A DNA stretch of 64,000 bases from Thalassovita autumnalis. GTDB taxonomy: Bacteria > Pseudomonadota > Alphaproteobacteria > Rhodobacterales > Rhodobacteraceae. Under the pieces are notes generated by a model. It saw only the letters and a program-made list of their open reading frames with translations, did not search any database and was not told the DNA's origin. Where the stretch lies: contig NZ_CYSB01000009.1 in NCBI RefSeq assembly GCF_001458255.1, forward strand, positions 1 to 64,000, written 5' to 3'. Shown here piece after piece: positions 1 through 7,578 of the stretch (positions within the stretch are counted from its first letter, which is position 1; every line of letters starts with the position of its first letter). The position numbers were made by a program, and so were the translations under genes.

Positions 1-1
1 G

Positions 2-214
2 ACATCTAGCAGGCACTCCATCACGCCGTCAGAGCGGGGACACCGGACGGATACGAAAGAGCAAAAACATTTGGATATTCAAAATGGTTTATTCAAAGAG
101 GTTCTGCCGCTTGTCGCAAAAGCATCAAAGTATTGGCGCGTGTTGGACGACGAACACCGCGATTTCTTGAATGCGGTAAGGTTCGCCATCGAAGAAGGGA
201 AGCGATGGGAATAA
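2..214 (+). CDS. 3' fragment of an unidentified gene
   Basis: A reading frame is open from the left edge of the window and ends at TAA 212-214, giving the last 70 residues of a protein whose start lies outside. The peptide is charged and probably helical, with segments such as KEVLPLVAKASKYWRVL and EEGKRWE at the end. I do not recognise the family. It sits in the same AT-rich block as the Xis-like and integrase genes and converges on the former, so it is probably cargo of the integrated element. The absence of internal stops over 210 bases is the main support. Confidence 0.45.
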   Translation, partial: TSSRHSITPSERGHRTDTKEQKHLDIQNGLFKEVLPLVAKASKYWRVLDDEHRDFLNAVRFAIEEGKRWE

Positions 215-237
215 AAAAGCAGGTGATTTACACCTGC
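213..237 (-). terminator. Rho-independent terminator of the Xis-like gene
   Basis: Reading the minus strand, a perfect 7 bp stem (GCAGGTG / CACCTGC, loop of 5) is followed directly by six T. It lies just after the stop of the Xis-like gene and also separates it from the converging gene fragment on the plus strand. Confidence 0.7.
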
Positions 238-241
238 CCAT

Positions 242-436
242 TCATCGATTCACGAAAGACTTCACTTTCTCAAAATCATAAAACACACGTCCGCCAATAA
301 ACTTTTTCTCAAAATACTCCTCATGCTTTCCAGATGAGTTCCAGGTCGCCAGCGTGTTTGGTTTAAACCCCAAATACTTCGCCGCATCGTTTCTTGAAAT
401 CAAACCACACGGCAAGACTCTAATATTTTCCATCAT
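242..436 (-). CDS. AlpA/Xis-like helix-turn-helix DNA-binding protein
   Basis: This 64-residue protein has the layout of small MerR-like winged-helix regulators of the AlpA/excisionase group: an N-terminal helix-turn-helix region (SRNDAAKYLGFKPNTLATW, about residues 14-32) and a short wing ending in FYDFEKVKSFV. Such proteins act as recombination directionality factors or prophage regulators beside tyrosine integrases. Here it is transcribed divergently from the integrase across a spacer holding repeated operator-like sites. The start ATG is preceded by an AGAGGAGA Shine-Dalgarno. Excisionase versus repressor cannot be decided from sequence. The DNA is clearly AT-richer than the chromosome downstream. 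Confidence 0.7.
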   Translation of the reverse strand: MMENIRVLPCGLISRNDAAKYLGFKPNTLATWNSSGKHEEYFEKKFIGGRVFYDFEKVKSFVNR

Positions 437-510
437 TACATTCTCCTCTAATAACCTCCTTGCAACAGTATAGAACTATTGACTTTTCGGTATAATTGAT
501 TTATGATTAA

Positions 511-585
511 GTCACTTGGAGCAATAACAAAAACTATATTGCCTCAAGTGACACAAATCATATCACATTATAGAAGTTGAGGCAA
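511..585. promoter_or_regulatory. three operator-like repeats between xis-like gene and integrase
   Basis: GTCACTTGGAGCAAT (511-525) and ATTGCCTCAAGTGAC (538-552) form an inverted repeat matching at 13 of 15 positions, and TTGAGGCAA recurs at 577-585. The three share a TTG(A/G)(G/A)GCAA core. They lie in the divergent promoter region, where a repressor or the Xis-like protein could bind. The pattern is visible directly; its function is inferred. Confidence 0.45.
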
Positions 586-632
586 GAAATTATTGCTTGT
601 CTTTATGCATTTCCATACAAAAGGGAGACAGA

Positions 633-1793
633 ATGGTTAATAAAATATCGAAACAAAATTTGCAAAAATTGGAGGTAGGAAAAAGCATTACGGGAGAAGG
701 TTTGGAGGTAAGAAAGACATCAAAAGGATTAGTGTTTTATGCTTCCACCCAAGTCCATGGAAAAAGGTTGCGCGATAAAATTGGCACTGAACAGCATGGC
801 ATGAACCTGACAAAGGCGAGAATAAAATTAAAAGAACTGGCGCTTTCAATCCCTGAGAATATTGATCTGACAGTTGCGCAACCGAACATTACATTCTCAG
901 ACGCGGCAAAAATTTACATTTCCACGTCACAAGAAAGTGGCGGCAAGAATATTCCACAAAAACAACAGCAACTGAACATGCATCTCGTTCCATATTTTGG
1001 AAAACTGAAGATCAAAAACATTTCCACCCTGTCAGTAGAGAAGTATGGACATCAACGCTTACAGGCAGGTGCTGCTGTTGCCACTGTTAACCGTGAATTT
1101 GCAACTTTGCGTCACATGTTGAATTCACTTTCAGAATGGGGCGTTGCTGAGACAAAGCACATCAAGGTCAAGAACAAGAGTGGCGAGAAGCAACGCGTTA
1201 AGACTTTTTCCACGGAACAGATCGCCAAGATGTTACGTTGTGCTGAAAACGATCACGATAGATACACATACTTTTTTGTCTTGATTGGTTTCCAGACAGC
1301 AATGCGCCACAAAGAAATCTTGAGAATAAGGTTCGAAGATTTTGACTTCGAAAACTTGACGCTGCACATACCTGAAGCAAAAGCAGGTAGCAGAGTTGCA
1401 CCAATACATGAAAGTCTTGCTCAAGTTATACGAGACGAGCAAAGGCGGCGTGGTGTCGAAGCGGGTTACTTGTTTGAAGCAGATAGCGCGACAGGGCATC
1501 GAACTTACATGAAGAAGCAGTTTGAGCGTGTGTTGAACGCCGCAGGACTGTCTGGTCAGGGGTTCACCCCTCACTGTATGCGCCACACCGCCATATCAAT
1601 CACCATGCGGTCAGGCGTGTCTGTTGCGGACGCTCAGGTCATCAGTGGTCACAAATCAACGCAGATGCTGCTGCGCTACACCCACCACAACAATGCATCA
1701 GTGGCGCGTGGTGTTAATGCTCTTGCCAGTGCAACCGCGTGCAACGATGCCAATGCACCGGTTAAGAATCACGTAGGCGGTGATGCTGCGTAA
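633..1793 (+). CDS. tyrosine-type site-specific integrase
   Basis: A 386-residue phage/island integrase that would recombine the element with its chromosomal attachment site. It has an N-terminal arm-binding part, a SAM-like core-binding domain (about residues 85-175) and a C-terminal catalytic domain. The catalytic set is complete: Arg225 in TAMRHKE, Lys250, His314 and Arg317 in HCMRH, His340 in SGHKS and nucleophile Tyr349. I chose ATG 633 rather than the upstream TTG at 597 because AAGGGAGA lies 4 to 5 bases before it. The gene points at the 3' end of tRNA-Thr about 100 bases away, the usual place for the attachment site. Codon use is AT-richer than in the downstream chromosome. Confidence 0.93.
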   Translation: MVNKISKQNLQKLEVGKSITGEGLEVRKTSKGLVFYASTQVHGKRLRDKIGTEQHGMNLTKARIKLKELALSIPENIDLTVAQPNITFSDAAKIYISTSQESGGKNIPQKQQQLNMHLVPYFGKLKIKNISTLSVEKYGHQRLQAGAAVATVNREFATLRHMLNSLSEWGVAETKHIKVKNKSGEKQRVKTFSTEQIAKMLRCAENDHDRYTYFFVLIGFQTAMRHKEILRIRFEDFDFENLTLHIPEAKAGSRVAPIHESLAQVIRDEQRRRGVEAGYLFEADSATGHRTYMKKQFERVLNAAGLSGQGFTPHCMRHTAISITMRSGVSVADAQVISGHKSTQMLLRYTHHNNASVARGVNALASATACNDANAPVKNHVGGDAA

Positions 1794-1819
1794 AGCACCC
1801 AAGTTCACATAAACTACAC

Positions 1820-1857
1820 ACGCGCTCCTCTTCAGAAAGGCGGGGAGCGTGTTTTTG
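1820..1857 (+). terminator. Rho-independent terminator of the integrase
   Basis: A 9 bp stem (ACGCGCTCC paired with GGAGCGTGT, one G-T pair) is followed by a run of T, 27 bases after the integrase stop codon. Confidence 0.75.
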
Positions 1858-1897
1858 TCTATATATAGCGGTTTCGGGGTGGATTTTGTCTATATAT
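1853..1897. repeat. 14-bp direct repeat beside the tRNA-Thr 3' end
   Basis: TTTTGTCTATATAT occurs at 1853-1866 and again at 1884-1897, 31 bp apart. The second copy touches the 3' end of tRNA-Thr. Repeats of this kind next to an attachment site can be arm-type integrase sites. That role is inferred from position alone. Confidence 0.4.
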
Positions 1898-1972
1898 GGT
1901 GCCCCCACACGGACTCGAACCGCGGACCTACTGATTACAAATCAGTTGCTCTACCAGCTGAGCTATAGGGGC
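1897..1972 (-). tRNA. tRNA-Thr (anticodon TGT)
   Basis: The minus strand folds into a complete cloverleaf: a 7 bp acceptor stem (GCCCCTA with TGGGGGC), a D arm with GCTCAGCTGGTAGAGC, an anticodon loop TTTGTAA giving TGT, and a T arm with GGTTCGAGTCC. CCA is encoded at 1899-1897. The gene reads ACA codons. Its 3' end faces the integrase, which makes it the likely attachment site of the element to the left. Confidence 0.95.
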
Positions 1973-1998
1973 ATGACCAGCGCGCTGGTCTGGGTCTT

Positions 1999-2027
1999 GG
2001 ATTAGCCGAGAGGGCAGGGGGGTGCAA
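1999..2027 (-). promoter_or_regulatory. candidate promoter of tRNA-Thr
   Basis: On the minus strand a TTGCAC -35 box (2027-2022) and a TAATCC -10 box (2004-1999) are 17 bp apart, about 26 bases upstream of the mature tRNA-Thr 5' end. Box choice is by eye. Confidence 0.45.
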
Positions 2028-2156
2028 GGGGGCAATGTGATTTGGCGGTGGAAAAATCCGGGCGTCGCGCTGCGCAGTGCAAAGCCCGCAGATAGGCAAC
2101 ACAGGATGCGGTGAGGCCTGTCTGGGATCACATATGTGGTGGTGTGGGTAGTGAAT

Positions 2157-2231
2157 TGGAGCGGGCGAGGCGATTCGAACGCCCGACCCTAACCTTGGCA
2201 AGGTTATGCTCTACCCCTGAGCTACGCCCGC
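2157..2231 (-). tRNA. tRNA-Gly (anticodon GCC), copy farthest from the promoter
   Basis: The minus strand gives a full cloverleaf with acceptor GCGGGCG, anticodon loop TTGCCAA (GCC), T arm GCGTTCGAATCGC and an encoded CCA. It is identical to four neighbouring copies, but its spacer to the next copy differs in sequence and length (49 bases against 39). Confidence 0.95.
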
Positions 2232-2280
2232 TCCGTTGTGAACACTGACGCGGTTCTGACGCCCCCGTTCGGAGAAGATT

Positions 2281-2355
2281 TGGAGCGGGCGAGGCGATTC
2301 GAACGCCCGACCCTAACCTTGGCAAGGTTATGCTCTACCCCTGAGCTACGCCCGC
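2281..2355 (-). tRNA. tRNA-Gly (anticodon GCC), tandem copy
   Basis: Same 75-base tRNA-Gly(GCC) sequence with encoded CCA as the neighbouring copies. It is the first of the units repeating at exactly 114 bp. Confidence 0.95.
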
Positions 2356-2394
2356 TTCCTTTTCGACGGTGGGTGACCGTCATGGGTAACCTAT

Positions 2395-2469
2395 TGGAGC
2401 GGGCGAGGCGATTCGAACGCCCGACCCTAACCTTGGCAAGGTTATGCTCTACCCCTGAGCTACGCCCGC
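2395..2469 (-). tRNA. tRNA-Gly (anticodon GCC), tandem copy
   Basis: Identical 75-base tRNA-Gly(GCC) gene with encoded CCA. It is separated from both neighbours by the same 39-base spacer, which begins TTCCTTTTCGACGG. Confidence 0.95.
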
Positions 2470-2508
2470 TTCCTTTTCGACGGTGGGTGACCGTCATGGG
2501 TAACCTAT

Positions 2509-2583
2509 TGGAGCGGGCGAGGCGATTCGAACGCCCGACCCTAACCTTGGCAAGGTTATGCTCTACCCCTGAGCTACGCCCGC
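2509..2583 (-). tRNA. tRNA-Gly (anticodon GCC), tandem copy
   Basis: Identical 75-base tRNA-Gly(GCC) gene with encoded CCA, third member of the 114-bp repeat series. Confidence 0.95.
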
Positions 2584-2622
2584 TTCCTTTTCGACGGTGG
2601 GTGACCGTCATGGGTAACCTAT

Positions 2623-2697
2623 TGGAGCGGGCGAGGCGATTCGAACGCCCGACCCTAACCTTGGCAAGGTTATGCTCTACCCCTGAGCTACGCCCGC
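2623..2697 (-). tRNA. tRNA-Gly (anticodon GCC), promoter-proximal copy
   Basis: Identical 75-base tRNA-Gly(GCC) gene with encoded CCA. It is the first gene of the array in the direction of transcription, just downstream of a promoter-like sequence. Confidence 0.95.
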
Positions 2698-2714
2698 TTC
2701 CTTAGGTGTGGCGT

Positions 2715-2743
2715 GGAATACAAACACTGGCCGGGGGCCGCAA
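2715..2743 (-). promoter_or_regulatory. candidate promoter of the tRNA-Gly array
   Basis: On the minus strand TTGCGG (2743-2738) and TATTCC (2720-2715) are separated by 17 bp, followed by a GC-rich stretch, 18 bases before the first tRNA-Gly. This is the layout expected for a stable-RNA promoter. Confidence 0.45.
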
Positions 2744-2765
2744 GAGGAAAATGCCAAAGGCGGGC

Positions 2766-2824
2766 AAAAAAACCGGCTAAATTGGTCCGGCCTGCCCGCG
2801 GCCCCTTTTTTACAAAGGGCAGGC
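2766..2824 (-). terminator. possible terminator downstream of the MAPEG gene
   Basis: On the minus strand GCCTGCCC pairs with GGGCAGGC around a 19-base loop, then a short CCGG/CCGG hairpin leads into seven T (2772-2766). The geometry is loose but lies between the MAPEG gene and the tRNA-Gly promoter. Confidence 0.4.
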
Positions 2825-2863
2825 AGGTCCTGCCGCGCCATCGGGTAAGGCCAAAGGCTCATG

Positions 2864-3253
2864 TCAGATCAGGCTGTGGGCGATCAGGCCAAGCGCCGAA
2901 AGCGCCATCATGGCAAAGGTCAGGATCATGCCAGACTTGCGCAGGGGGATGATCTGCGGTGTGCGGCCAAAGCCGATGGCGTGCAGCAGTCGGCCGGCCA
3001 GGAACATCACACCAAGGACATGCACCGCCCAGGTTGGCGCGCCCTGCAGTTCGACCAGCAGCAGCAACAGCAGCGAGATGGGGGCATATTCCGCGCAGTT
3101 GGAATGGGTGCGCATGGCTTTGATCATCGCCTTGTTGGCGCCATCGCCGACGCTGACCTTTTCGGACCGACGGGTGCCGATTACCCGAACCGATAGGTAA
3201 AGGAACAGCAGGGCGGCAAGGCCTGCATATAGCGGTGTGGCGGCGAGGGGCAT
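2864..3253 (-). CDS. MAPEG family membrane protein
   Basis: A 129-residue protein with four hydrophobic segments (about residues 5-24, 55-75, 75-95 and 108-128), as expected for the MAPEG family of small membrane glutathione- and eicosanoid-related enzymes. The stretch RTHSNCAEYAPISLLLL is typical of the bacterial branch, followed by a GRLLHAIGF-type segment. Bacterial members have mostly unknown substrates. The start ATG follows AAAGGA at proper distance. The gene stands alone between a DUF2314 gene and the tRNA-Gly array, all on the minus strand. Confidence 0.85.
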   Translation of the reverse strand: MPLAATPLYAGLAALLFLYLSVRVIGTRRSEKVSVGDGANKAMIKAMRTHSNCAEYAPISLLLLLLVELQGAPTWAVHVLGVMFLAGRLLHAIGFGRTPQIIPLRKSGMILTFAMMALSALGLIAHSLI

Positions 3254-3340
3254 GGGACGGTCCTTTCATTTGGGTTGGGGGAGCCTACGAAGGCTGTGCC
3301 GGTCTTGACCAGCGTCTCGTTGGGTAAGGCCGGAGGGGCG

Positions 3341-3838
3341 TCACTTGGGCAGTGGCGTTTTGGACAGTATCGTCCGCAAGTAGGCCGCTTCATCTTCGGG
3401 AAGATGTGGTAGCATGACCCGCGTTGTGTAATTCCCCCACAGGATGCCCCGGGAGGAGATCGACCAGTCCGCGATCTGCGATTTGGAGAAACGCACCTTG
3501 CTGCCAAGCTTTTTGCCTTGCAGGTGGTTGGGCGTGTTTTCCAGATTGCCGGTGAAACGGCTCCCGGCAATCGGCCGGATTTTTCCAACCCAGATAATCT
3601 CATCCCCGGCCCCGTCGCTGCGGGCCAGGGCGACCTTCAGGGTCAGCGCCTGGTTGTAGGTGCCGTTGTGCAATGGGATCAAAGCGAGGGCTTCGTCGAG
3701 CGTGCTCTGCGCCTCATTCATCGCGGCGTTCATTTTGGGGTCTTCTTGAGCAAACAGCACCATTTTGTCGCCGGCGATCAGGGGCATCGGCAAGGTGACG
3801 GCCAGAAGCAGGGCTGCGAAAGCTGATTTAAAGCGCAT
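3341..3838 (-). CDS. exported DUF2314 (YegJ-like) protein
   Basis: A 165-residue protein with a signal peptide (MRFKSAFAALLLAVTLPMPLIAG) and one DUF2314 domain. Recognisable family stretches are EIIWVGKI, FTGNLENTPNHL, FSKSQIADWS and WGNYTTRVML. The domain occurs in YegJ-like secreted proteins of unknown function, so no activity is claimed. It lies downstream of pyc on the same strand, but a strong terminator separates the two, so it is probably transcribed alone. The region just upstream of its start is AT-rich. Confidence 0.8.
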   Translation of the reverse strand: MRFKSAFAALLLAVTLPMPLIAGDKMVLFAQEDPKMNAAMNEAQSTLDEALALIPLHNGTYNQALTLKVALARSDGAGDEIIWVGKIRPIAGSRFTGNLENTPNHLQGKKLGSKVRFSKSQIADWSISSRGILWGNYTTRVMLPHLPEDEAAYLRTILSKTPLPK

Positions 3839-3855
3839 TTAATAAATCCATAATA

Positions 3856-3885
3856 GAAAAGCCGCAGGCAACCTCGCCTGCGGCT
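3856..3885 (-). terminator. Rho-independent terminator of pyc
   Basis: On the minus strand a 10 bp perfect stem (AGCCGCAGGC with GCCTGCGGCT, loop of 6) is followed by TTTTC. It lies 35 bases after the pyc stop. Confidence 0.85.
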
Positions 3886-3919
3886 TATCGTTTGTCAATT
3901 TGATTGGCTGGCGCGTGGA

Positions 3920-6900
3920 TTACTCCAGCTCGACCAGTAGGTCCTTGGCGTCAATCTGGCCGCCCGGCTGCACATGCACGGCTTTCACAACCGCGTCGCG
4001 TTCAGCGTGGATGCCGGTTTCCATCTTCATCGCTTCGATGGTCAGCAGCAGGTCACCCTCATGCACTTCCTGACCGACTGAGACGCCGACCGAGGCCACA
4101 ACCCCCGGCATCGGCGCACCGATGTGGTTCTGGTTGCCCAGTTCGGCCTTGGGGCGGGCGGCGGTGGCGGATTTCACCAGACGGTTCGGCACACGGATCA
4201 CCCGCGGCTGGCCGTTCAGTTCAAAGAACACCTTCACTTCGCCGTTTTCATCGGTCTCGCCGATGGCCTGCAGGCGGATTTCCAGCGTCTTGCCCGGATC
4301 GATCTCGGCGGTGATCTCATCGCCGGGTTCCATCCCGTAGAAGAAGGTCTTGGTCGGCAGGGTCCGGACCGGGCCGTACTGACGGTGACGGCCCATGTAA
4401 TCCATGAAGACCCTGGGATACATCAGGTAGCCGTTCAGATCCTCATCATCCACCTCAAACCCGTCCAGATCGGCGCTGACCTGTGCCCGGACCTCTTCTA
4501 GATCCACCGGGGCCAGATGCGCGCCGGGGCGGTCGGTATTGGGTGCGTCGCCTTTCAGCGCTTTGGCCACGATACCTGCGGGGAAGCCGCCCGGAGGCTG
4601 GCCCAGATTGCCGCGCATCATGTCCACAACCGAGTCGGGGAAGGCCACGTCTTTGTTCGGGTCTTCGACGTCGGCGCGGGTCAGGCCCTGGCTGACCATC
4701 ATCAGCGCCATGTCACCGACAACCTTGGACGAAGGCGTCACCTTCACGATGTCGCCAAACATCTGGTTGGCGTCAGCATACATCTGCGCCACCTCATGCC
4801 AGCGTTCCTCCAACCCCAGCGAGCGCGCCTGCGCTTTGAGGTTGGTGAACTGACCGCCGGGCATTTCGTGCAGGTAAACCTCAGACGCCGGGGCCGCCAG
4901 ACCGCTTTCAAAGGCGGTGTATTGCGCGCGCACCTGTTCCCAGTAGTTGCTGATCTCCCGAATGCGGCTGATATCGATGCCGGTGTCCCGGTCGGTGTTG
5001 GCCAGCGCTTCGACGATCGAGCCAAGGCAGGGCTGCGATGTCCCGCCCGAGAAGGCATCCATCGCCGCATCCACAGCGTCAACACCCGCATCTGCGGCGG
5101 CCAGAATGGTCGCACCAGCAATGCCCGAGGTGTCATGGGTGTGGAAATGCACCGGAATGGACAACTCTTCCTTCAGCGCTTTGACCAGTTGACGGGCGGC
5201 GGCGGGTTTCAGCAGGCCCGCCATATCCTTCAGGCCCAGCACATGGGCGCCGGCGGCCTCCAGTTCCTTGCCCATGTTGACATAGTACTTCAGGTCATAT
5301 TTGGCGCGGTTCGGGTCCAGAATATCACCAGTATAGCAGATTGTGCCTTCGCAGACCTTGCCCGCCTCATTCACCGCATCCATCGCCACGCGCATGTTTT
5401 CCACCCAGTTCAGGCTGTCAAACACACGGAAGACGTCGATGCCTTTGGCGGCCTCCGCCACAAAGCTCTGCACCACATTGTCGGGGTAGTTGGTGTAACC
5501 CACCCCGTTTGAGGCGCGCAGCAGCATCTGGGTCATCAGGTTGGGCATGCGGCTGCGCAGATCACGCAGACGCTGCCACGGGCATTCCTGCAGGAAACGA
5601 TAGGCCACATCAAAGGTGGCCCCGCCCCAACATTCGACCGAGAACAACTCGGGCAGGTTGGCGGCGTAGCTGGGCGCCACACGGATCATATCGATCGAGC
5701 GCATGCGGGTCGCCAGCAGCGACTGGTGGCCATCGCGCATGGTGGTGTCGGTCAGCAGAAGTTTTTTCTGCGCCAGCATCCAGTCGGCAACGGCTTTGGG
5801 GCCTTCGGCCTCCAACAGGTTGCGGGTGCCGGCCGGGATCTCATCACCGTGGGCGGGCGGTTTCGGCAGTTTCAGATCCTCAGCCGGGGCAGGGCGGCCC
5901 TCAGTCTCAGGGTGACCGTTGACCGAGATGTCGGCGATATAGGTCAGAACCTTGGTGCCGCGGTCGCGCCGTTTCTTGAAGTTGAAGAGATCGGTCGATT
6001 CATCGATGAACTTGGTGGTGTATTCATTGCTGAGGAAAGTCGGGTGCTTCAGCAGGTTTTCCACAAAGGCGATGTTGGTCGACACGCCGCGAATACGGAA
6101 TTCGCGCAGCGCCCGGTCCATCCGGTGGATCGCCGCCTCGGGCGTTGGGGCCCAGGCGGTGACCTTGACCAGCAGCGAGTCATAGTAACGGGTGATAACG
6201 CCCCCCGAATAGGCGGTGCCGCCGTCCAGACGAATGCCCATGCCGGTGGCCGAACGATAGGCGGTGATGCGACCATAGTCGGGGATGAAGTTGTTCTGCG
6301 GATCCTCAGTGGTGATCCGGGTCTGCAGCGCATGGCCGTTCAGACGGATTTCATCCTGACTGTTTTTGCCGGTGGCCTCGGCCAGTGTCTTGCCTTCGGC
6401 GATCTTGATCTGCGCTTGCACAATGTCGATGCCGGTCACTTCTTCGGTGACAGTGTGTTCCACCTGCACCCGGGGGTTGACCTCGATGAAGTAGAATTTG
6501 CCGGTGTTCATATCCATCAGGAATTCAACGGTGCCGGCGCATTCATAGTTCACATGGGCGCAGATCTTGCGGCCCAGATCGCACAGCTCGGTGCGCTGTT
6601 CTTCTGTCAGGTAGGGGGCAGGGGCGCGTTCAACCACTTTCTGGTTGCGGCGCTGGACCGAGCAATCGCGTTCCCAAAGATGGTAAATCTCACCGTGGCT
6701 GTCGCCGAGGATCTGCACCTCAACGTGGCGGGCGCGGGTGATCATCTTTTCCAGATAGCCCTCACCATTGCCAAAGGCCGCTTCGGCCTCACGGCGGCCT
6801 TCCAGCACCTTTTCTTCCAGCTCATCCTCGCTGAGGATCGGGCGCATGCCGCGTCCGCCGCCGCCCCAGCTGGCCTTCAGCATCAGGGGGTAGCCGATTT

Positions 6901-7357
6901 CAGCGGCCTCTTTCTTGGTCGCCTCCATATCGTCGCCCAGCACTTCGGTGGCGGGGATGACCGGCACATCTGCTGTGATCGCAACCTTACGGGCGCTGGC
7001 CTTGTCACCGAGGGCGCGCATGGTTTCGGCCTTGGGGCCGATGAAGGTGATGCCATTGGCGGCGCAGGCATCGACGAAGTCGGGGTTTTCCGACAGCAGG
7101 CCATAGCCCGGGTGGATCGCGTCCGCGCCGCATTCCTTGGCGACGCGGATGATTTCATCAATCGACAGGTAGGCGGCCACAGGGCCCAGGCCTTCACCGA
7201 TGCGGTAAGCTTCGTCCGCCTTGAAGCGATGCAGCCCCAATTTGTCCTCTTCGGCAAAGACCGCCACGGTCTTTTTCCCAAGCTCGTTGGCTGCCCGCAT
7301 GATCCGGATGGCAATCTCGCCCCGGTTTGCGATCAGGATCTTGTTGAACTCAGTCAT
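3920..7357 (-). CDS. pyc: pyruvate carboxylase
   Basis: Biotin enzyme that carboxylates pyruvate to oxaloacetate at the cost of ATP, refilling the TCA cycle. The 1145-residue single-chain form is complete: biotin carboxylase and ATP-grasp (about 1-450, beginning ILIANRGEIAIRI), carboxyltransferase (about 535-805, with TTMRDGHQSLLATRMR), the PYC-OADA conserved region (about 830-1030), and a C-terminal biotinyl domain with EAMKMET, where Lys1111 carries biotin. I chose ATG 7357 over the longer frame because GGGAGGTG precedes it by 6 to 7 bases and the family begins there. It is monocistronic by terminator and upstream gap; a palindrome lies about 90 bases upstream. Confidence 0.98.
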   Translation of the reverse strand: MTEFNKILIANRGEIAIRIMRAANELGKKTVAVFAEEDKLGLHRFKADEAYRIGEGLGPVAAYLSIDEIIRVAKECGADAIHPGYGLLSENPDFVDACAANGITFIGPKAETMRALGDKASARKVAITADVPVIPATEVLGDDMEATKKEAAEIGYPLMLKASWGGGGRGMRPILSEDELEEKVLEGRREAEAAFGNGEGYLEKMITRARHVEVQILGDSHGEIYHLWERDCSVQRRNQKVVERAPAPYLTEEQRTELCDLGRKICAHVNYECAGTVEFLMDMNTGKFYFIEVNPRVQVEHTVTEEVTGIDIVQAQIKIAEGKTLAEATGKNSQDEIRLNGHALQTRITTEDPQNNFIPDYGRITAYRSATGMGIRLDGGTAYSGGVITRYYDSLLVKVTAWAPTPEAAIHRMDRALREFRIRGVSTNIAFVENLLKHPTFLSNEYTTKFIDESTDLFNFKKRRDRGTKVLTYIADISVNGHPETEGRPAPAEDLKLPKPPAHGDEIPAGTRNLLEAEGPKAVADWMLAQKKLLLTDTTMRDGHQSLLATRMRSIDMIRVAPSYAANLPELFSVECWGGATFDVAYRFLQECPWQRLRDLRSRMPNLMTQMLLRASNGVGYTNYPDNVVQSFVAEAAKGIDVFRVFDSLNWVENMRVAMDAVNEAGKVCEGTICYTGDILDPNRAKYDLKYYVNMGKELEAAGAHVLGLKDMAGLLKPAAARQLVKALKEELSIPVHFHTHDTSGIAGATILAAADAGVDAVDAAMDAFSGGTSQPCLGSIVEALANTDRDTGIDISRIREISNYWEQVRAQYTAFESGLAAPASEVYLHEMPGGQFTNLKAQARSLGLEERWHEVAQMYADANQMFGDIVKVTPSSKVVGDMALMMVSQGLTRADVEDPNKDVAFPDSVVDMMRGNLGQPPGGFPAGIVAKALKGDAPNTDRPGAHLAPVDLEEVRAQVSADLDGFEVDDEDLNGYLMYPRVFMDYMGRHRQYGPVRTLPTKTFFYGMEPGDEITAEIDPGKTLEIRLQAIGETDENGEVKVFFELNGQPRVIRVPNRLVKSATAARPKAELGNQNHIGAPMPGVVASVGVSVGQEVHEGDLLLTIEAMKMETGIHAERDAVVKAVHVQPGGQIDAKDLLVELE

Positions 7358-7443
7358 GGGTCGCACCTCCCGCGTTCCGTGAAAATTCTGTGACAGTGCT
7401 TGGCATGTCGCTGCATCGCAGCGCAACAGTTTTGGGCGCTATC

Positions 7444-7460
7444 GGTCACTTTAGGTGACC
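7444..7460. promoter_or_regulatory. palindrome in the pyc upstream region
   Basis: GGTCAC and GTGACC form a perfect 6 bp inverted repeat with a 5-base spacer, about 90 bases upstream of pyc. On neither strand is it followed by T, so it is not a terminator. It could be an operator for a dimeric regulator controlling pyc; the regulator is unknown. Confidence 0.35.
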
Positions 7461-7578
7461 AAAAAAATCATGTTAGCGATAAACTTGCTTGTGTTGACAC
7501 ATTTTGACGTCTTCTATTTTGCATTTATGCATGATCCAATTCCGAATCTGCGAGTCATCTATTGGCAAATGCTGCGGT

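Larger units (their letters stand above)
2281..2697 (-). repeat. 114-bp tandem repeat carrying tRNA-Gly
   Basis: Starts at 2281, 2395, 2509 and 2623 give a period of exactly 114 bp: a 75-base tRNA gene plus a 39-base spacer. By inspection tRNA and spacer are identical in all units, so duplication was recent or the units are kept alike by recombination. The fifth copy at 2157 has a diverged spacer and is older. Confidence 0.9.

Noticed and set aside
2222-2705. Open frames on both strands across the tRNA-Gly array with repeated peptides
   Set aside because: They only translate the repeated tRNA and spacer sequence; the cloverleafs explain the region fully.
5726-7393. 555-residue frame opposite pyc
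   Set aside because: It is the GC-rich antisense shadow of a certain gene and shows no domain.
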